Positions 50,918-62,038 of a stretch of DNA of 64,000 nucleotides are shown in pieces. The stretch lies in assembly GCA_014281115.1 (NCBI GenBank), contig JACONQ010000006.1, positions 1,984,001-2,048,000 of the forward strand, in the 5' to 3' direction. The translations under genes were made by a program, and so were the position numbers. Origin of the DNA: Laburnicola sp. R22_1. Its lineage: Eukaryota > Ascomycota > Dothideomycetes > Pleosporales > Didymosphaeriaceae. Positions within the stretch are counted from its first letter, which is position 1. Every line of letters begins with the position of its first letter. Under the pieces are notes generated by a model, which did not search any database, was not told the DNA's origin, and saw only the letters and a program-made list of their open reading frames with translations.

Positions 50918-53435
50918 ATGGCCGCGCCCGTCGTATACGAAAACGTCGCCGAGGGTGCAAATCTCGAGGGTCAACTGTTTGCCGGCAAGAAATTCTGGGT
51001 TGCCCAACGCGTTCCGGCCCGCGCGTACTTCCTGGAGCTGATCAAGAGCAATGGCGGTGAGGTCGTCTTGCTGGAGAAGAAGGCCGATTACCTGATCGCC
51101 GACCATTTCCGAAAAGACTGTCCGCCTGGGAGCCTCTCGTTCACGTTTATCGACCAGTCGATCAAGAAGGGCGAACTCCAGGATCCAGCGAACCATCGCG
51201 CGGGGCCTGTTCCGGGAGCAGCGCGCCCACCTGGCTCGCTGAACAGGCCTGCCAAAAGTGGTCGGACGCCCTACACGGCCGACGATGATAGGATCCTCTA
51301 CAAGTGGGTGCGCGACAGCGAAGCGGCGGGCGGACTTGCAAGTGGCAACGAGATATACAAGCAGTTGGAGGCGCTGGTATGTTCTCACATGCCATGTGAG
51401 GGGATAGATACTGACTCTTTAGCGTCCTAGCCACACCTGGCAATCCTGGCGTGACCGCTATCTGAAGCAGCTGCGCGGCAAACCACCGTCGGCCTTCAAC
51501 CTCTCCGATACTCCTTCGTCGCCCACCGACGAACGCGCTGCACTACCGGCAGCAGTGAGGAAGAATGCCGCCAAGAAACAGACAGGTTCCAGCTCAAGAC
51601 AAGCCAGTGGCTCAGCCGAAGCGCAGAAGCTGGAAGAATATACAGTCGACGATTTTGATGATATGTTCGACAAGAGCGACTGGGAGGAGTTGTATGGTTT
51701 CGCCGAAGATATCACCAACAGCTCGGTGGAGGCATACCTGCAAGCCTGGGACGCTTTGGCTGAAAGTAAAGGCAAAAATACGGCAGAGCAGTGGAGACAA
51801 TACTTTGAAAAGGTAGTGCGGCCGCAGTGGCTGCGAGATCCAGCCGAGAAGCACCAAAGAATCAAGGAGAGGGTAGAAAAAAGGCTGGAGGAGGCGTCCA
51901 GCCAGAAAGCAAGCCAAGCGAACGAGACCGAAAAGCGAGAGAAACCAAGAAATACGGATAAGCCTAAAGCAGGCCCGCCCACACAGGAATCCAAAGTCCA
52001 CGGCGCCAAAAGAAAGCGGAGTGAATCGGAGGATAATCGGTTCGAATCGTATATCAACAAACGTCACAAGGGCAAAGCTTCTTCTGCCTACGTCTTGTTC
52101 GCACGCGAGAAGAAGTGGGATGTATGGAATGAACTGCCTGGGCTAGATTATAGTATGTACTCTCCTTATCGGCATTGTTGATCTCTCTAACGTATGGGTG
52201 TAGCTGGATTACACACGCGGTTAATGTCGCAGTGGGACGCTTTGTCACCCGAGGAGAAAGCCCCTTATTTCGCCGAAGAGGCCGCCGAAAGCAGTCGCTC
52301 AGCAAACGAGGAGGTTACGTTATCGTCTCAGGTATGGTTGTCATCATCGACTGCAGTCAACGAGACTCCGAGGTACATTACTGAGGCATTTGAAAAGGCT
52401 CGGAAGCAGATACGAGAGATTTTAGGCACAAGGGACGAACAAGGAGAGCCTCGATCGGCTAAGAGGCAAAAGAGCGAAGAAGATCATGTGCTCGGCACTC
52501 AAGCCCAGCCTGTCGAGATCTCTTCAGCTGAGAGATCTAGTACCGACTCGCAACAGCTGCCGGGCGAACAACTCCTCGAGGACGACGTTCAAGCAGAACT
52601 CCAGACACAAGAAGCAAATCATGAAGATGAAGCACAGGATGCCGACACGCCCAGGCAGTCGATGGAAGCCGACGACTCTGACATGGAAGGCCTTGAAGCG
52701 ATCGCACCTCCACGGGGCTTGTTGGAACCGTTAGGTTCAAGCGATCAGCCGTCCAATACTCCAACGCCACGCGCCTCTCGTCACAAAGCACCATCCGCAT
52801 TCGACACGCAAGCGATTCTCTCTTCACCGTCGCAGGGTGCCTCTTTAAACGCACTACCGCTGCCAGATCGCTTTACGCAAATCGCAGATCTGGAAGCAGA
52901 AGCAGAAGCAGAAGACCCACTTCGAGAAGACGAAAGACCTCAGTCTCGATCACCAGAGCTAGGTTCTGACGCTTCGACAACCTATTCACTCGAAGAATTT
53001 CGCCGCTCTCTAAACGAAGACACCCGCGAAGACATCCAACCTATCTCCCTCTCACCCCTCCCGCAACCCCGTCCCTCTCCGCCTTTCTCTCCCCATTCAA
53101 AATCCGGTGATCCCGATCCACCCCTCGATCTGGACGAAGTCGATGCGTACTTTGACGAGCAACACGCGGAAGGCTTCACTGACGACCAAATCGCAGCTGC
53201 GCTGAGGCGTACGCGGTGGCGCCCGGTTCTTGCAACCGAAGTGCTGGCTGCGTGGAAGGAGCACCGACCACTGCCAGTCAAGAGGGGTATCTGGACTGAG
53301 GAAGATGACGAAGACGTCGAAGGGGGTGATTCCACGGTGTTGGAAGACTTAGCAACAAAGCATACTCTTGATAAATGGGGAGGAGTTACCGAGCGCATGA
53401 AGTTCTTGCAAAAAATAAGGAGTGTGGAATCGTGA
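50918..53435 (+). CDS. RAP1: Telomere protein Rap1 homologue with HMG-box-like segment
   Basis: Exons 50918-51376, 51423-52152 and 52204-53435; 806 residues. Domains: BRCT (~20-110, FAGKKFWVAQRVPARAYFLE, KADYLIADH); Myb-like (~117-175, GRTPYTADDDRILYKWV across intron 1 to HTWQSWRDRYLKQL); a second helical region (SVEAYLQAWDALAESKG, QYFEKVVRPQWLRDP); an HMG-box-like block (~366-425, KASSAYVLFAREKKWDVW, LMSQWDALSPEEKAPYFAEE) divided by intron 2; a long acidic/Ser-Pro part; and the Rap1 C-terminal (RCT) domain (~703-806, DEQHAEGFTDDQIAAALRRT, RGIWTEEDDEDVEGGD). Known role: shelterin component that sets telomere length and silencing, in most fungi recruited through a TRF-like protein via the RCT. 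Confidence 0.9.
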
Positions 53436-53628
53436 GCGGAGTGGCATTTTGGGTCGTGATTCACGCACTGTAATTGGATGGTCGTTTTGCAAGCAAGCTT
53501 GGATTTTCTGGTTCCTGCTAAGAACACTTGATGGTGATGGTAGGGTAACCGATCACCATGAATAATTCCCAAAATGCGAGGGACGAGTTCGACACGTCCA
53601 ATACTTTCAAACCTCATGAGTCTCTATG

Positions 53629-54797
53629 TCAAGATTTCACCCCCTGCACCCCATCCCGAACAACAACACACTTCTTCTCCTCCCTATCGACCCCCAACCA
53701 CAACAAATCCGGCCGACTATAATGCCCCACGACATCCAAAAACGCCCTATTCGCCACCCCCCTCCCCAGCTCCAACTCCCCAAACAACAATCCCTCCACC
53801 GTCTCACCCCCCTCCAAATCCACACTCACCTTCCTCCCATCCGGCCCAACAATCGCCGCATGCCCCCCACCGGGCTCCTGAAAAACAAGCCCCTCCTTCG
53901 TCCCGAACGTCTCAACGCCCTTGTCGCCAAGCACACACGTGGTATACAAGACGAACGCCCCGCCCTCGATGGCGTACGCAGTGGACAGACTAAACGCCCC
54001 GTCGTGCGTCATGCTGTACAAGGCTGGTGCGTCGGGGCCCGGGTGCCGCGCAAGAGGGGGCCACATTGCGATGTGGATGGCTTCGTTTTGGGCGTACGTG
54101 TGGTATTTGAGGAGCGGCTGCGTGTGCTCCCAGCAGGCGAGGGTGCCTATGTTTAGGGTGCCGACGGGGGCGCCGAAGTCGATGGGGGCGACGTTGGAGA
54201 GGTCGGTGCCTGTGCCGTCGCCGAAGATGGTGCGTTCCTTTTATACAGCATGAGTTTGTTTACCTACCAAGAGGGAAAGAGGGGGACGCCGGGGGTTGGG
54301 GAGGGGAGTGGAAATAGTCTACCTACCATATGGGTAGGTTTTAATTTCCGCCGTTTGACGACCATGGCGCCCTGGGGCGAGATGATGGCTTGCGCGATGT
54401 AGAGGCTGTTTGAGTGGGTGCGCTCGGAGAAGCTGAGGACGATGCAGATGGAGTGGTGTTTTGCGGCTTTTTGGAGCTGTTGCATTTCGGTTGAGTCCGT
54501 TTGCAGAGAGTTCTGGATGTATCGCGTGTTTAGGACGGGGTCGAAGACGCGGGCCCTGTTGTTCGCTGATTAGTTTTGTATGGATCCTCGTGGGGGGAGA
54601 ACGGTGGGAGGACGAGGGCGACACACCATATCCAGCCTGGGTACCCGGGGAGCCAGAGCTCAGGGAAGGAAATCAGTTTTGCGCCGCCCGCTGCGGCTTC
54701 TGCTACGAGGGCGAGGGTTTTTTTGGAGCGTCGCTTGCAGGTCGAACCATATTGGTTCGGCTTGGGTGACGGCGACGCGGAGGGTGGGTGTTGACAT
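53629..54797 (-). CDS. Nitrilase (carbon-nitrogen hydrolase) with apparent frameshift
   Basis: Exons (minus) 54627-54797, 54327-54555 and 53629-54237; about 335 residues once the frame is corrected. The catalytic triad is present: Glu in [13 protein letters not shown], Lys in [10 protein letters not shown], Cys in [15 protein letters not shown]. The nitrilase marks [12 protein letters not shown] and [17 protein letters not shown] follow. It likely hydrolyses nitriles or cyanide-type substrates to acids and ammonia. Oddity: a 7-A run on the coding strand (54718-54724) shifts the frame after residue ~25; with six As the exon would run on into [14 protein letters not shown] and also reach the correct splice phase. 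So either the base is an assembly error or the gene is broken. It converges on RAP1 with 193 bp between. Confidence 0.85.
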
Positions 54798-56291
54798 GTT
54801 TAGGGGTTCAGGTGCTGGAGGGAGTTAGACTTGGGAGGGCATGCAGGAATGAACGTCTTGTGGACTGGCTCAATATATGAGATTCATTGTCCGTAGACGA
54901 CCACGCAGCTTTGACGCCTCCTTCATGCGGGAGGCCGTTAGCGATCATGCATCAATAGCTCTTGCAGGACATGTGCCTCGAATACGTGGATGTTGGAGTA
55001 CGCCTTTCGAGGCCACATCGCAGATATAATTCGTCGAATATGCGAGGGTCAATTGCGCATTGCGGCATGGATACGATACACACGCGCGGCATTGGTGTTG
55101 AGCGAGATACCAGTGGCACACGCCCGACAACTGAGGCAAAGTGCAGCGACCGCATTCTCGCCAGCGCATGCTCACGGACTCCACATGTCGTATCTCCTGC
55201 ACGTCCAAACTTTGCCCGCTCGTACCTTCCCCCCAACCTACCCAAAACAGCAACTTTTCAGCTCCTCGTCGAATGCCGTAGTCCTCCGGGATCCACTCCC
55301 CCCCGCACGATTATTGGACCACAAAGTTACGCAAAGCCGGTCAGGAGATGGACGCCCACTCCCGACCCGCAGCTGTCCCACCCTAACGCAAGCGAATATA
55401 CCGCTTCGAGTATATTGGTGAAGCTGTGGTTTGCGGCGATCTCGCATCGAAGAGCGGATATTTTGCCACTTAGGTTCTGTGAATCAACGAACAGAGCGGG
55501 GGGTTAGGCGAATATACCATGTTGGGTAGTTTTCGTTGTCAGTATTGATTGTTGGAATTGTGTTATAAGAGGCATTGTAACCGCATTGGGATAGTCGAAC
55601 CAATTGGAGAGTCTTAACAGTCGTGATCGAGAGTCTACGGTTGATTCAAAATCTACGGACTGCTAATCTAAAGCCTACGTTACCGATGATCCAGAATCTA
55701 CGGCTACGTCTCGACCTAACTGTCTGTCACGTTGATATCGATGTGAAGAGAACACTGGACTAAGCACACGAGTACAGAATACATACAACCACAAGATAAG
55801 AGTTTGAGTACATCTGTCTTGGTATTACCCATCCTCAGGGTAACACTTTAGACACTTGTCCTAGTAGTAAGTAGTTTTTTCTACATCCTATGAGATCGAT
55901 CTATTTCGAATAGCTGGAGAGTGTGTGCATTGTGAATTCGTGCTAGTCTACATGTGGGATCTTGGAATAACCTCTATTAATTCGGGAGGCTGAACTTCGG
56001 AGACTAGACCCCTAAAGTAAAACGTTCGACCTTGAAGTCATTATCTTCTGCCCACTACAACATCCTTACCCCTCAAAATCCGCGACATCATCTGTACTTC
56101 CATACCCATCCTTCCTCTCCGCAATACACAACGCACACCAACATTGTCCACCCTGCAACCCACAATGCACCCCCCCTCCTCCTCTCCTCCCCTACAAAAC
56201 TCCCCAGCCCACTACTTAACTCCCCCCCTCCCCCCAAACAATCCAAACCCCTTTCCCCACCAAAGAACAAACACAAAACACAAAACACAAC
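54798..56291. other. 1.5-kb interval without a supported gene
   Basis: The longest ORF (54962-55507, 181 codons, +) has no recognisable domain. 55590-55700 holds three copies of a short word (AATCTACGG/AGTCTACGG). A TGTTGGAATTG at 55550 resembles an LTR start but no partner end or target duplication was found. Confidence 0.5.
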
Positions 56292-56618
56292 ATGCCCACC
56301 CTCACCCCCCGAACCTCCTCCTCCCACCCCACCGCCTCAGAGCTCCTCGCGCTCGAAGACGCCGCCCACGCCCGCTGGAACCCCCCTCTCCTCTGGTTCA
56401 TCGTAGCCGTCATCTTCCTCTTTTACATCTACAACACGCTGCGGCCGCTGTTGGTCCCCAACTACCGTTTAGAGCGGCACTTGCCTGCCCGGCTGTTTAC
56501 GTGGGTGGGTCCGAAGATGGAGCGGGATGAGGAGGGGTTGATGGCGGAGGGGAGAAAGAGGGAGGAGGCGGATGAGACGATTGAGGCTGTGGCGGTTGAG
56601 GATAGGGCGCGGATGTGA
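56292..56618 (+). CDS. Small single-pass membrane protein, unknown function
   Basis: Single exon, 108 residues. A Ser/Thr-rich N-terminus is followed by ASELLALEDAAHARW, then one strong membrane segment (PLLWFIVAVIFLFYIYNTL), then RPLLVPNYRLERHLPARLF and a Glu/Arg-rich tail ending VEDRARM. The start ATG is preceded by a long A/C-rich leader. I do not recognise the family; the juxtamembrane Pro/Arg-rich part and regular composition suggest a real ER or plasma-membrane protein. Confidence 0.62.
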   Translation: MPTLTPRTSSSHPTASELLALEDAAHARWNPPLLWFIVAVIFLFYIYNTLRPLLVPNYRLERHLPARLFTWVGPKMERDEEGLMAEGRKREEADETIEAVAVEDRARM

Positions 56619-56858
56619 GGACTATAAGAGTAGTAGAGTGTGCTGCAGATGGAGCGTTGATCGCTCGTCTGTCTGGAGAGTGTGATGGGGCGAGTCACGT
56701 TAGTGTTAGTAGTAGACTGCACAATGGATAATTTTCTGAAAGTAGGTGTGTGTAAACATCGAGTATCTTTATGCTCGTAATCCATCGTGATATAGTATTG
56801 CCGCTGCATCCATCTCCTCGGTGCTCATCATGCATCTCTCCATCCAAACCCGCATGCC

Positions 56859-57857
56859 CTACCGTGCCCTACCACCAATATCCTGCCCCAATCGGTACCC
56901 ACTGACCTTCTCCCACTCAATCTTCTGCCTGGTGATGGGCAACTGCCTCCTCAAGCTCTTGAACGCGCCCTCGGCCAAGCCCGCAAACGCCTTGTTCAGA
57001 TCCTCCTGGTACGCCCTCTCCGCCTGTGCCACGCTCCGTATCACCTCGGCCGCAGAACCACCGCCAACTTTCAAATTGACGTTCTTCGATGTGAGCAGCC
57101 GCACGTTGCCGTCCTCGTAGTAGTGCACGTCGACGGCGACGGTGCCGGTTACGGTAGAAGCGGAAGGTGAGAAGAGGTACGAGGAGCGCCAGCGGCCGTT
57201 CCAGTAGTTGTTGGGCGAGTATTTGTTTGCGACGGTGAGGATGGCGATTTGCGTGTCGTCGGACGTGGGGAACACACCGATGCTGGCTTTCGGGTAGTGC
57301 TCGGATGCGTGCGTGCTTAGGCTTTTGACGAGGCCCTTTCTGCGTGCTAGTCAGCGAAATTGCCTCTGGCAATCGGAAAGAAAGCGTGGGATGTCTTACA
57401 CGAGGTCCTCGTGATTCGACTCCAGCACGTAGCTCTGCACCTCGCCCGTCTCCCCGCTCGCATGGTCAAAAGCAAATGAGCTCTGGCTCTCCGTGTCATA
57501 GTATCTCCCGTCGCCCAATGAGTTGTACGGACTGATTATGACCTCTGCGCTGCCGCGGGGGAGTACTGCTGTCGTGAATTGCTCTTCGTTGTACTTCTCG
57601 AAGGCGGGCAGGAGCTCGCGCTCCACCGAGTCGTCGTCGAGGATAGCTTTGATGTCTGTGGAGGATCAGCGCATGTATTACCGGGGCGTTGAAAGGATTC
57701 TCGGAGCGAAACGGCTGTTGGCGCGAGCATAGGCGTACCTTTTGTTACATCGGCGAGCTGTGGAAGGTTAGATGGCAATTGGTGGGGTAGAATTGCGACG
57801 TACCTCGCCGGGAGGGGCGCTCTCTATAAAGGAGGAGAGAGCTGCTATGTTTGACAT
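56859..57857 (-). CDS. CAP1: F-actin-capping protein subunit alpha
   Basis: Exons (minus) 57804-57857, 57739-57757, 57400-57655 and 56859-57339; 269 residues, the normal length. It starts MSNIAALSSFIESAPPGE. The 19-bp second exon (LADVTK) links in phase to DIKAILDDDSVERELLPAFE. Family blocks include YNEEQFTTAVLPRG, STHASEHYPKASIGVF, NKYSPNNYWNGRWRSSY, VDVHYYEDGNVRL and FKSLRRQLPITRQKIEW. Known role: with the beta subunit it caps barbed ends of actin filaments at cortical patches. The microexon is needed to keep the frame, and all junctions fit the GT-AG rule. Confidence 0.93.
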
Positions 57858-58188
57858 GGCGTGACTTCGAGTATGCATGAAAGAAAGAAAGAGATGCGCG
57901 CAGAGGGACCTTGGATTGCCTGCCCCGTTTGGAGGTTGACGTTGGAGCGGGCACGTAGGCTTGGCGAGGGGTCCAGTCTCAAGTTGCAGCCCCGCTAAGG
58001 CATCCATCACTGCACCATTCACAAGCAATTGCTACACGAACATATGCGACAGACTCCATGCTTGGGGTATATTTGCATGAATACAATATAGCCGTTGAAT
58101 CCCAGAGCCGATGCACCCTATTCCCGTCCTGAACGCCACGCTCAGAACACATCAGTCCTAAATAATAACAGAATCAAGAGCCTCTTCC
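57858..58188. other. Short intergenic interval (promoter of CAP1, terminator of the next gene)
   Basis: 331 bp between tandem minus-strand genes. Nothing specific seen. Confidence 0.6.
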
Positions 58189-60123
58189 TCACTCAATGCT
58201 CATTTTCATGAGACCATCACTAGTGTCACTCATGCCCTGAAGTCCTATCCTCTTAGGCCCAAGCGATGGAGTCATGGCCGCATTTCCTCCGCTGTTCGAC
58301 CTCTCGCCGTTCGCATGAGCACCACTGGGAGGCTCTCTGTTCAGCTTGGCTGTAGAACCCCACACGCTACTGTCGCGGTTGGCGGGGGACTGTGAGAGCA
58401 CAGGACTGTTATGAACGCTGAGCCCAGGAGAGACAGCCCGACGTTTGATCGAGTGTTCATCTAGATCGTCGTCTCTACGTCGCTTGTTTGATTTTTTCAG
58501 CCCATCAACGGCTGTCAGTGGGGCCAGAGGCTGTGGGGTCGACGATCGAGATACGTAACCAGGATATGCAAAACCTTCGGATGTGGCTCTCGTGGCTGCT
58601 GAGGGGAGAGAGGTAGATGTCGACGACACGCTCGGAGAGTCCATATTGATATCCTCGCTGACAGTCGAAGACCCAGCGCGGGGAAACGAGAGTGGCGGTG
58701 GCGTCTGGGCAGGAGCATTCCGCTGCCAGAAGCCTAGCCCGGTGGGATTCTTGGGGGGGCCCAGAGCAGGAAACAGAGCTTTCGTTGTAGAACTATCCAA
58801 GCCCATTCCGCTCTCACTGCCTTCTTCGGGTACACCCTCCAGCGGTGCGTCGAGGCCGGGAACGGTAGGCAGTAGTGTTGGCGACGACTGTGCAGTAGCT
58901 GGATCCGCATCGCTCTCGCGTACCTGGCGGACGATTTCTGCTTCGCGTCGGAACTCGCTGTCGACGGGTGCGGCCTCTTCTTGGAGCTCGGCTCTAATAC
59001 GGCCAAACTGTCGCGACTTTGGCTGGGAGAATTAGCGTTTGCTACTGCAGGCATTGCCATCAGCACTTACCAGCAGATTACCTCTTCGCGTGACAGCTCG
59101 GCGCACAACCGCTGGCCTCTGTGGCATGGCTGTAGCCTCGTCACCGCTGTCGTTGCCAGAAGAGAGATGAAGGTCGTTTGTAAATAGCGAGAGGCTCTCC
59201 CGTCGGGATCCCGCCTTCCGTATAGCGGCTTCCCGGGCAAAAAAGCCTTCACCTTTACCATTGGGTGGGGATGCTGGCCCAGGGCTAGCCATAGAGGAGC
59301 TATGCCCACTGGCTGAGCTGGAGCTCTTTCTACTCCGCCCTTTCCGTAAGCGGGCACGTTGTATACTCATGAAAGTAGGTATGTTCCCCGGTGAGAACGC
59401 GTTCGACCATGTGCCGGGGCTGTGTCCTGCAAGTGGTCCCCCGAACGGTGGGTTCTTGACAGCCTGCGGTGTCATCAACATGGGGTCGTCGTTGTCGTCC
59501 GGGTCCATTGGGTCGCCGTCGTCGGATGAGCTACTGGAATCGTCCGATCCAAGCATGTTTATGCTGCCAACGGAGCTCGAGGCCGCCGTCCTATCCCCAT
59601 TTCCCCACAAGTGCAGTCCGATGTTGGGCGAGTCCAGTACCATGGAATTTCCCCGCGGCTTTCGCGACGGGATCATCATCCCCTTTTGTGTAATCGTCGG
59701 GGAAGAATCGGGGGAGGACGGGTCGGCGAGGGTGGAGTGGTGCAGGTTCGTGCAAGCTCTCGAGGATTCGGCTCCGCGCAACCGACGAGGCAGAACAGAG
59801 GTTGGCGAAGCGTATGTGTTGCGGGCATCTAGCTGCGGAGATAGAGGTACGCGCGCTGCGAAGTGTGCGGGACTGGGCATAGGCATCTCGCGGGGTGGCA
59901 TCTGCAGAGACAGCCCCCTGGAGAAGAGCTCAGGTCGCCTGGGCGTGCGCGGACTGGCGATGATGGTGTGGTCATCTTGGGTCGTGCGGGCGGACTCGCG
60001 GAACTTGGGCGACGGTTCGAGATGCGGCGTACTGTCGGAAAGGGAGCGTGCCTTGGGCGATTTCGACTTCTGCGGAGTGCACACTGCTTCGTCGCGTTCG
60101 TCGGCAGACTCAGGTCTGCCCAT
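58189..60123 (-). CDS. Conserved Ser/Pro-rich protein, unknown function
   Basis: Exons (minus) 59071-60123 and 58189-59022; 628 residues, 48-bp phase-0 intron. Mostly disordered, with many SP/TP sites (CTPQKSKSPK, IIASPRTPRR, FSPGNIPTF, ASPGPASPP), which suggests control by cyclin-dependent or MAP kinases. The one dense, conserved-looking block lies at the exon junction: RPAVVRRAVTRRGNLL|PKSR, then QFGRIRAELQEEAAPVDSEF and RREAEIVRQVRESD. A basic patch (KKSNKRRRDDDLDEHSIKRR) fits a nuclear localisation signal. I believe the central block is shared among filamentous ascomycetes but cannot name a characterised member. Confidence 0.82.
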
Positions 60124-60607
60124 GGCTGGCGTTTATCTTTCGGTGTGATGTTCGTACAGTCCGCGTGTGCATTACGAGTCCTGGGGACGGCAACGAAACG
60201 GCGTAGAACATCAACAATCGGCGGAAGGGAAGGGAATATATCAGACAATCGCAGTTAGACTCGACGTTGCCGTGGATTGACGTGCCGTGTCGGGCTGAGG
60301 AGTGAATGAGCGGGGAAGCGCTTGGGCCGATGGCACACGCGTGATTGGTTGGATTGCACAAAGGAAGGTGCAAACGCCGCTCTGCCAATTATATTACCAC
60401 GCCTTTCGATTCGGGCAAATTTTCTATCATGCTGGAGCTTACTGCGCATGTCTCCCACGAAAATATCGAGGCTGAAATGCTAACATGCCGCTCATATCAG
60501 CCCTTACCCACGGAGTACCCTGGGTTCGCACATTGGGCCCTCATATCGATCCCAATCTTCTCCAAACATGTGAATCATCTTGCCGTCCACAGACTAAATC
60601 CCGTCCT
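60124..60607. other. Intergenic interval
   Basis: Upstream of the minus-strand Ser/Pro-rich gene and downstream of the next minus-strand gene. No feature beyond short ORFs. Confidence 0.5.
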
Positions 60608-62038
60608 TCAGCTGCTGACAATGCCTTCGGCCCACTCGATATCTTCCCACGTTGCTTCCCATATATTAAGGACCACCATAACCCACTCCTTGTTCGCATC
60701 GCGCTTGATCTTCCCGATGCATCGACACATTCGCTCTTTCGAGAGAAGACGTCCGCTATCGTAGTTGAAAAGCTCCACGTGCTTCCATATGGCTGCATCG
60801 TACTCACCCTTCAGATGTGGCCGTCGGTCGTGAAAGAGGTCCGAGAAGACGAAGTGCTGCTTGCTTTCATCGCGTTCGGAAGAAAGTACTTTTGCGTACA
60901 GTTCGAACATGATGTTTTGTCCGTGCTTGGTTGCATGGCAGGCTTGATGGATGGCCTCGCCGATACGGAAGCAGGTCCTAAGCAGTAGATTCGACGACAA
61001 GCCGATGAGGGGTGAGCGGTCGCGCACAGGAGCTGGAAACGCCGGTCTGACTATAGGCTTTCGATCAGCCTGACTACTCGTTGCCTTATCGCAGATGAGA
61101 GTTTTCGTCGTTTGTGTGACGGGCGAGATAAATTTGTTGGAAGGGCTTGGAATATCGCTTGAACGAGGAATTCCTGGAGCAGTACCAAGGGGCTGCTTGT
61201 GCGCGGACACGAGGTTTGTTTCGTGATTGGCACCATTTGGCAGAAATGGAGAGCTGAAGTCGTCGGTCAAGTCAGGTGTCGAGAGAAACATATCCTCATC
61301 TACACAGAGATCCGAGAAAGCGTTAGTATTGTCTGCGCAGTCATAGTTGTTGGATGCATCCTGGGAGCCGTGAGGTTGTGCACCCGTTACGATTTGATCA
61401 ATCGTACTGCCGAAACCAACTGAATCGAAGACGTCGTCATAGTACTCATCAACAATGGTGCCTAAACTTTGGTGGCCGGCGCGTTGCTGGACACTATCCG
61501 TAGTTGGTGAGATGTGTGAAGGTGGAGCAGCGTTGTGTGGGGAGAGGATGCGGTCAACGAAACCCGGAGATTGTGTAGCGAAGATGGTGGAGTCTGACGG
61601 CTGAACAGGACCCTTTCCCTTTGCATAACTACCGCGGGCAACGTCACGTTGTTGAGCTACTCTGGGCGGGTCGCTGCCATGGGTAGAACCTTTTGGCGAA
61701 GAGGTCCAGAAATCGGAAGGAACCACCTCGTCTTTCTTGTGAGCGACGAGCTCCGACGCAGGTTTCGTGATGCAAAAGCCGTCAGAGACACGCCTTTGCT
61801 TTTTGGCCTTTGGCCCATTTTCTTTCGAGGGGCTGCTTCCGTCTCGAACCTTCCGGTTGCGCTTGCGTCCTTTGGGTGGCGTTGGCGGCGTTGGAGGTAA
61901 GACAGGCGCATACTTCTCGAGATGCGAGGGTTCTGTCTCTGCGCCTAAGGCCAGGTACTTAGCGATAATCGGATTGCGTTGCCTGTTGGTCGGTGTTTGC
62001 TCTGTGAATAGTGAGGACAGAGAAGGCTGGGGGGTCAA
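60608..62038 (-). CDS. Conserved fungal protein of unknown function
   Basis: Single-exon ORF, 476 residues from the ATG at 62038. The N-terminal ~330 residues are Ser/Pro-rich and contain a basic cluster (KGRKRNRKVRDG, KAKKQRRVSDG) that looks like a nuclear localisation signal. The C-terminal ~140 residues form a compact, conserved-looking domain: PLIGLSSNLLLRTCFRIGEA, NIMFELYAKVLSSERDESKQ, HFVFSDLFHDRRPHLKGEYD, YDSGRLLSKERMCRCIGKIK and LNIWEATWEDIEWAEGIV. The domain has several aromatic and charged residues but no enzyme motif I know. A nuclear role is inferred from the basic patches only. Confidence 0.82.
   Translation of the reverse strand: MTPQPSLSSLFTEQTPTNRQRNPIIAKYLALGAETEPSHLEKYAPVLPPTPPTPPKGRKRNRKVRDGSSPSKENGPKAKKQRRVSDGFCITKPASELVAHKKDEVVPSDFWTSSPKGSTHGSDPPRVAQQRDVARGSYAKGKGPVQPSDSTIFATQSPGFVDRILSPHNAAPPSHISPTTDSVQQRAGHQSLGTIVDEYYDDVFDSVGFGSTIDQIVTGAQPHGSQDASNNYDCADNTNAFSDLCVDEDMFLSTPDLTDDFSSPFLPNGANHETNLVSAHKQPLGTAPGIPRSSDIPSPSNKFISPVTQTTKTLICDKATSSQADRKPIVRPAFPAPVRDRSPLIGLSSNLLLRTCFRIGEAIHQACHATKHGQNIMFELYAKVLSSERDESKQHFVFSDLFHDRRPHLKGEYDAAIWKHVELFNYDSGRLLSKERMCRCIGKIKRDANKEWVMVVLNIWEATWEDIEWAEGIVSS

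Noticed and set aside
52339..52376. Possible extra intron in RAP1 exon 3 (GTATGG...CCGAG)
   Set aside because: Too short and would break the frame into the downstream RCT domain; the exon is open throughout.
54962..55507. 181-codon plus ORF downstream of the nitrilase start
   Set aside because: No recognisable feature; a 102-codon antisense ORF overlaps it; left as unassigned intergenic DNA.
55550..56062. Possible solo LTR (TGTTGGAATTG start, ...ACAACA end)
   Set aside because: No target-site duplication at the two ends and no LTR-like internal pattern that I can support.
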